From contig JAZRIW010000023.1 of assembly GCA_045645505.1 (NCBI GenBank), positions 1 through 7,101 of the forward strand: 7,101 bases of DNA, written 5' to 3'. A program made the position numbers and the translations under genes. Source of the DNA: Fumia sp045645505 (GTDB taxonomy: Bacteria > Bacillota > Clostridia > Oscillospirales > Ruminococcaceae). Positions 5,078 to 7,101 of the stretch are shown piece by piece. Below the pieces are notes generated by a model. The model had not been told where the DNA came from. It made no database searches and saw only the letters and a program-made list of their open reading frames with translations. The first letter of the stretch is position 1; every line of letters starts with the position of its first letter.

Positions 5078-5767
5078 GTGAAAAAAACATTTAATATAAT
5101 AAAAAGTGTTTTAGTATGGACTATTTTTGCAATAGCTGTTGCTATGATGATATTTACAATCGTTTCGGTAAATACGTTTGACCAGAACAACAGAAATTTG
5201 TTTGGTTTTAAAGCATTTACAGTAAGAACTGACTCAATGAGTGCAACAGATTTTGATGCAGGAGATATCGTTTTCACAAAAAATGTGGATCCCAACACCC
5301 TCAAGGAAGGCGATATTATTGCATTTGTTTCACAAAGCGAAGAATATTACGGTGAAATAGTTACCCATAAAATTCGTCAAAAAATAACAAATGCAAATGG
5401 TGAACCTGCTTTTATTACATATGGTACAACAACAGGCGTTGACGATGAAGTTCCGGTTGAATATTCATTAGTTTTAGGTAAGTATGTTGGAAAGCTCCCT
5501 AATGTGGGTGCTTTCTTCCTGTTCCTCAAAGAGCCTATCGGATATCTTCTTTGCATTTTCATTCCGTTCTTGCTTTTGATTTTATATCAAGGACTTATGT
5601 GTATAAAGCTTTTTAGAAGATATAAAAAGGAACAACTGGCAGAACTGACGATAGAAAGAGAAAAAATTGAAGAAGAGCGCAAACAAGCTGTTGAAATGAT
5701 GAAAGAATTACAGGCGTTAAAAGAACAACTCTTAAAACAAGAAGAAACACCTTTAGATAATGCTTAG
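5078..5767 (+). CDS. sipW: SipW-type signal peptidase I (S26B)
   Basis: The product has 229 aa. The membrane helix at about 9-31 is followed by the catalytic domain. RTDSMS gives the nucleophile Ser53-Met54. VTHKI gives His97 in place of the bacterial Lys, the Ser/His form found in SipW and in eukaryotic and archaeal signal peptidases. TTGVDDEVP (118-126) supplies the likely Asp. A second helix spans about 155-178. The tail (180-223) is a charged heptad-like coiled coil (EREKIEEERKQAVEMMKELQ), longer than usual. GTG 5078 is the start: SD GAAGGAG lies 10 nt upstream, and the nearer ATG (5073) is followed at once by TAG. SipW removes signal peptides from TasA-like matrix proteins, and such proteins are encoded on both sides. 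The gene symbol is by family, not by demonstrated orthology. Confidence 0.9.
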   Translation: MKKTFNIIKSVLVWTIFAIAVAMMIFTIVSVNTFDQNNRNLFGFKAFTVRTDSMSATDFDAGDIVFTKNVDPNTLKEGDIIAFVSQSEEYYGEIVTHKIRQKITNANGEPAFITYGTTTGVDDEVPVEYSLVLGKYVGKLPNVGAFFLFLKEPIGYLLCIFIPFLLLILYQGLMCIKLFRRYKKEQLAELTIEREKIEEERKQAVEMMKELQALKEQLLKQEETPLDNA

Positions 5768-5777
5768 GGGGTCAAAA

Positions 5778-6407
5778 ATGGCAAAATTCAATGCAACTAA
5801 AGCAACGTTTGTTGGTAGTTTAATCTCTTTGTTTTTAAGTTGTGCTATGCTTTTAGGAACAACATTTGCCTGGTTTACCGATAGTGTTTCAAGCTCCGAC
5901 AATCGTATTTTGTCCGGCAACTTAGACATTGACCTTTTAATGTATAAATCGAATGAAGATGAATATGTTTCAATCGCAAAAGGTAGGGGAGATATTTTTG
6001 TTGAAGCAAATGGAGGTAAGCCTGTAAACTGGGAGCCAGGCAAAACGGAAATTGTTTATCTGGCTGTTGAAAATATTGGAAGTCTTGCACTTAAATATGA
6101 CGTAAGGCTTGATATTGATGATAAAGGGCTTTCGGGTGCTCTTGAATATAAGATATTAGATGGAAAAGAAGCAAACTTAACAGAAACGCAAAAAATTAAG
6201 AACAGTCAAACAGGTAAACTTGAAGCCCTCAAAAAAATCCCTATTGCGAATGGAAAACTTAATAATAAAGATGATAAAAATTATTTTGCTATCGAAGTAC
6301 ATATGCCCGATAATGCTTCAGATGAGTATCAGGGGAAAGAAATTACTGTTGACCTTATTCTTACGGCAACACAAAGTTCTTACGAGCAAGACAATTTTGA
6401 ACGGTAA
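5778..6407 (+). CDS. TasA-like (camelysin-like) SipW-dependent surface protein
   Basis: The product has 209 aa. Its signal peptide ends LLGTTFAWFTDS (26-36), followed by NRILSGNLDIDL (42-53), the hallmark N-terminus of SipW substrates (TasA, camelysin). The mature beta-rich domain has the family turn NWEPGKTEIVYLAVEN (84-99) and GSLALKY (101-107). SD AGGGGG (5766-5771) decides ATG 5778. An in-frame ATG at 5760 overlaps the signal peptidase end and would lack that SD. The C-terminus stops at YEQDNFER, which seems abrupt. Possible remnants of a longer end lie in other frames just downstream. It shares its signal peptide and first strands with the next gene, so the two are paralogues. It is probably a fibre or matrix subunit. 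Confidence 0.88.
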   Translation: MAKFNATKATFVGSLISLFLSCAMLLGTTFAWFTDSVSSSDNRILSGNLDIDLLMYKSNEDEYVSIAKGRGDIFVEANGGKPVNWEPGKTEIVYLAVENIGSLALKYDVRLDIDDKGLSGALEYKILDGKEANLTETQKIKNSQTGKLEALKKIPIANGKLNNKDDKNYFAIEVHMPDNASDEYQGKEITVDLILTATQSSYEQDNFER

Positions 6408-6532
6408 TGGATATTTTGAAAAGGTTATGACGGAAGCGGGTTCAAAGAATCCAAAACACAATCAACAATTTAATTTGGTTTAGTGTGGAAACAGAACAAA
6501 TTACTGTTACTGCTTTCGATTACGAAAAATAA
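6371..6532 (+). pseudogene. Possible frameshifted C-terminal remnant of a TasA-like gene
   Basis: Past the TasA-like gene's last codons, one other frame reads smoothly as NGNGYFEKVMTEAGSKNPKH up to a stop at 6481-6483. A third frame then reads VETEQITVTAFDYEK to the TAA at 6530-6532. Both have protein-like composition but no start or SD. Two frameshifts could have cut off a longer C-terminus. This rests on appearance alone, and ordinary intergenic DNA or sequencing errors are alternatives. Confidence 0.25.
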
Positions 6533-6610
6533 TCTATTATTAAAATATAGACAGCAAAAAACTGTTTATATATATTCGTCTAACGAAAATAAATTATTAG
6601 GAGGTAAAAA

Positions 6611-7101
6611 ATGACGAATAGCAAATTAACAAAGAGATCATTGCTTGCAAGTAGCATATCACTCTTGCTCTGTTTCGCAATGTTTCTCGGAACCACATTT
6701 GCGTGGTTTACAGACTCAGCTGCTACCGGTAGTAATGTAATCACCTCAGGTAATCTGGACGTTGAAGTTCAGTACACACTTGATGGTGAAAACTGGGCAC
6801 CCCTTGATGGTGCAACAGATTTGTTCAAAAAAGGTTTTTGGGAGCCAGGACACACAGAGGTTGTAGCTCTCAAGATTGAAAACAAAGGTTCTTTGGCGTT
6901 GAAATATACAGCCAATATGAACATTGTTAACGAGAACAAAGGTAAGACTAAGAACGGAGAAGATATTGTCCTCTCTGACATTCTTACTGTAAGTACTCTT
7001 GTACAGCAGGCAAATGATGTAGGTGATATCGCTCTTATGCTTGCATTTAATGGTGAAAACAGTGTAGCTTATGAAAATACATCTACATTCAAGGCAGGTA
7101 A
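6611..7101 (+). CDS. TasA-like (camelysin-like) surface protein, partial
   Basis: The frame is open from ATG 6611 to the window end (163 codons), with a strong SD AGGAGGT (6599-6605) 5 nt upstream. The signal peptide carries FLGTTFAWFTDS (25-36), then NVITSGNLDVEVQY (42-55), the same layout as the gene at 5778. The mature part has FWEPGHTEVVALKIENKG (76-93) and SLALKY (94-99), the conserved TasA-like core. The consensus SD and somewhat higher GC suggest strong expression, so it may be the main fibre subunit. The C-terminal part lies outside the window. SipW processing is inferred from the signal peptide type and the neighbouring peptidase gene. Confidence 0.9.
   Translation, partial: MTNSKLTKRSLLASSISLLLCFAMFLGTTFAWFTDSAATGSNVITSGNLDVEVQYTLDGENWAPLDGATDLFKKGFWEPGHTEVVALKIENKGSLALKYTANMNIVNENKGKTKNGEDIVLSDILTVSTLVQQANDVGDIALMLAFNGENSVAYENTSTFKAG

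Noticed and set aside
6220..6483. 87-codon open frame overlapping the TasA-like gene
   Set aside because: Most of it is out of frame within a clear TasA-like coding sequence. Only its last part is considered as a possible remnant.

Overview
The window is AT-rich DNA from a low-GC Gram-positive bacterium, most likely a gut-type Clostridia. The evidence is AT-rich codon use, Shine-Dalgarno (SD) sites of the AGGAGG type, an LPXTG-like sortase anchor, a SipW-type (Ser/His) signal peptidase and TasA-like surface proteins. I cannot name the species.

Layout. At the left, a bidirectional hairpin terminator (75-108) follows a minus-strand pair. The pair is an XRE/Cro-CI-like repressor (842-1276) whose 3' end overlaps an ImmA/IrrE-type HELGH metallopeptidase (136-852). 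That peptidase has gained a membrane segment and an Ada-like Cys/His tail. The 230-bp divergent region (about 1300-1529) holds promoters in both directions and two copies of GTTGTACAAT. One copy covers the repressor's own -10 and the other lies at the start codon of a complete tyrosine recombinase (1530-2372).

Just after the recombinase stop codon come three copies of a recombinase-like site with arms ACATAAT/ATTATGT around a 4-bp asymmetric centre. Two copies (2380-2403, 2415-2434) have centre CGAT. The third (2678-2701) has centre ATCG, the opposite orientation. Between them lies about 274 bp with no gene, but with a near-perfect promoter (TTGACA-17-TATAAT) pointing at a TetR-family regulator (2785-3348). 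The simplest reading is a phase-variable invertible promoter flipped by the neighbouring recombinase, shown here in the ON state for tetR.

Downstream and in the same direction are a small one-pass membrane protein, a composite surface protein (an LPXTG-like anchored domain fused in frame to a TasA-like protein), a SipW-type signal peptidase and two TasA-like (camelysin-like) proteins with matching signal peptides. The last of these runs off the window. The likely system is a surface-fibre or matrix module: SipW cleaves the TasA-like subunits, the sortase-type protein gives a wall anchor, and the switch plus TetR controls expression. The switch, the control of the fibre genes by TetR and the use of these sites by this recombinase are inferences. 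The genes, the repeats and the promoter are visible in the sequence.
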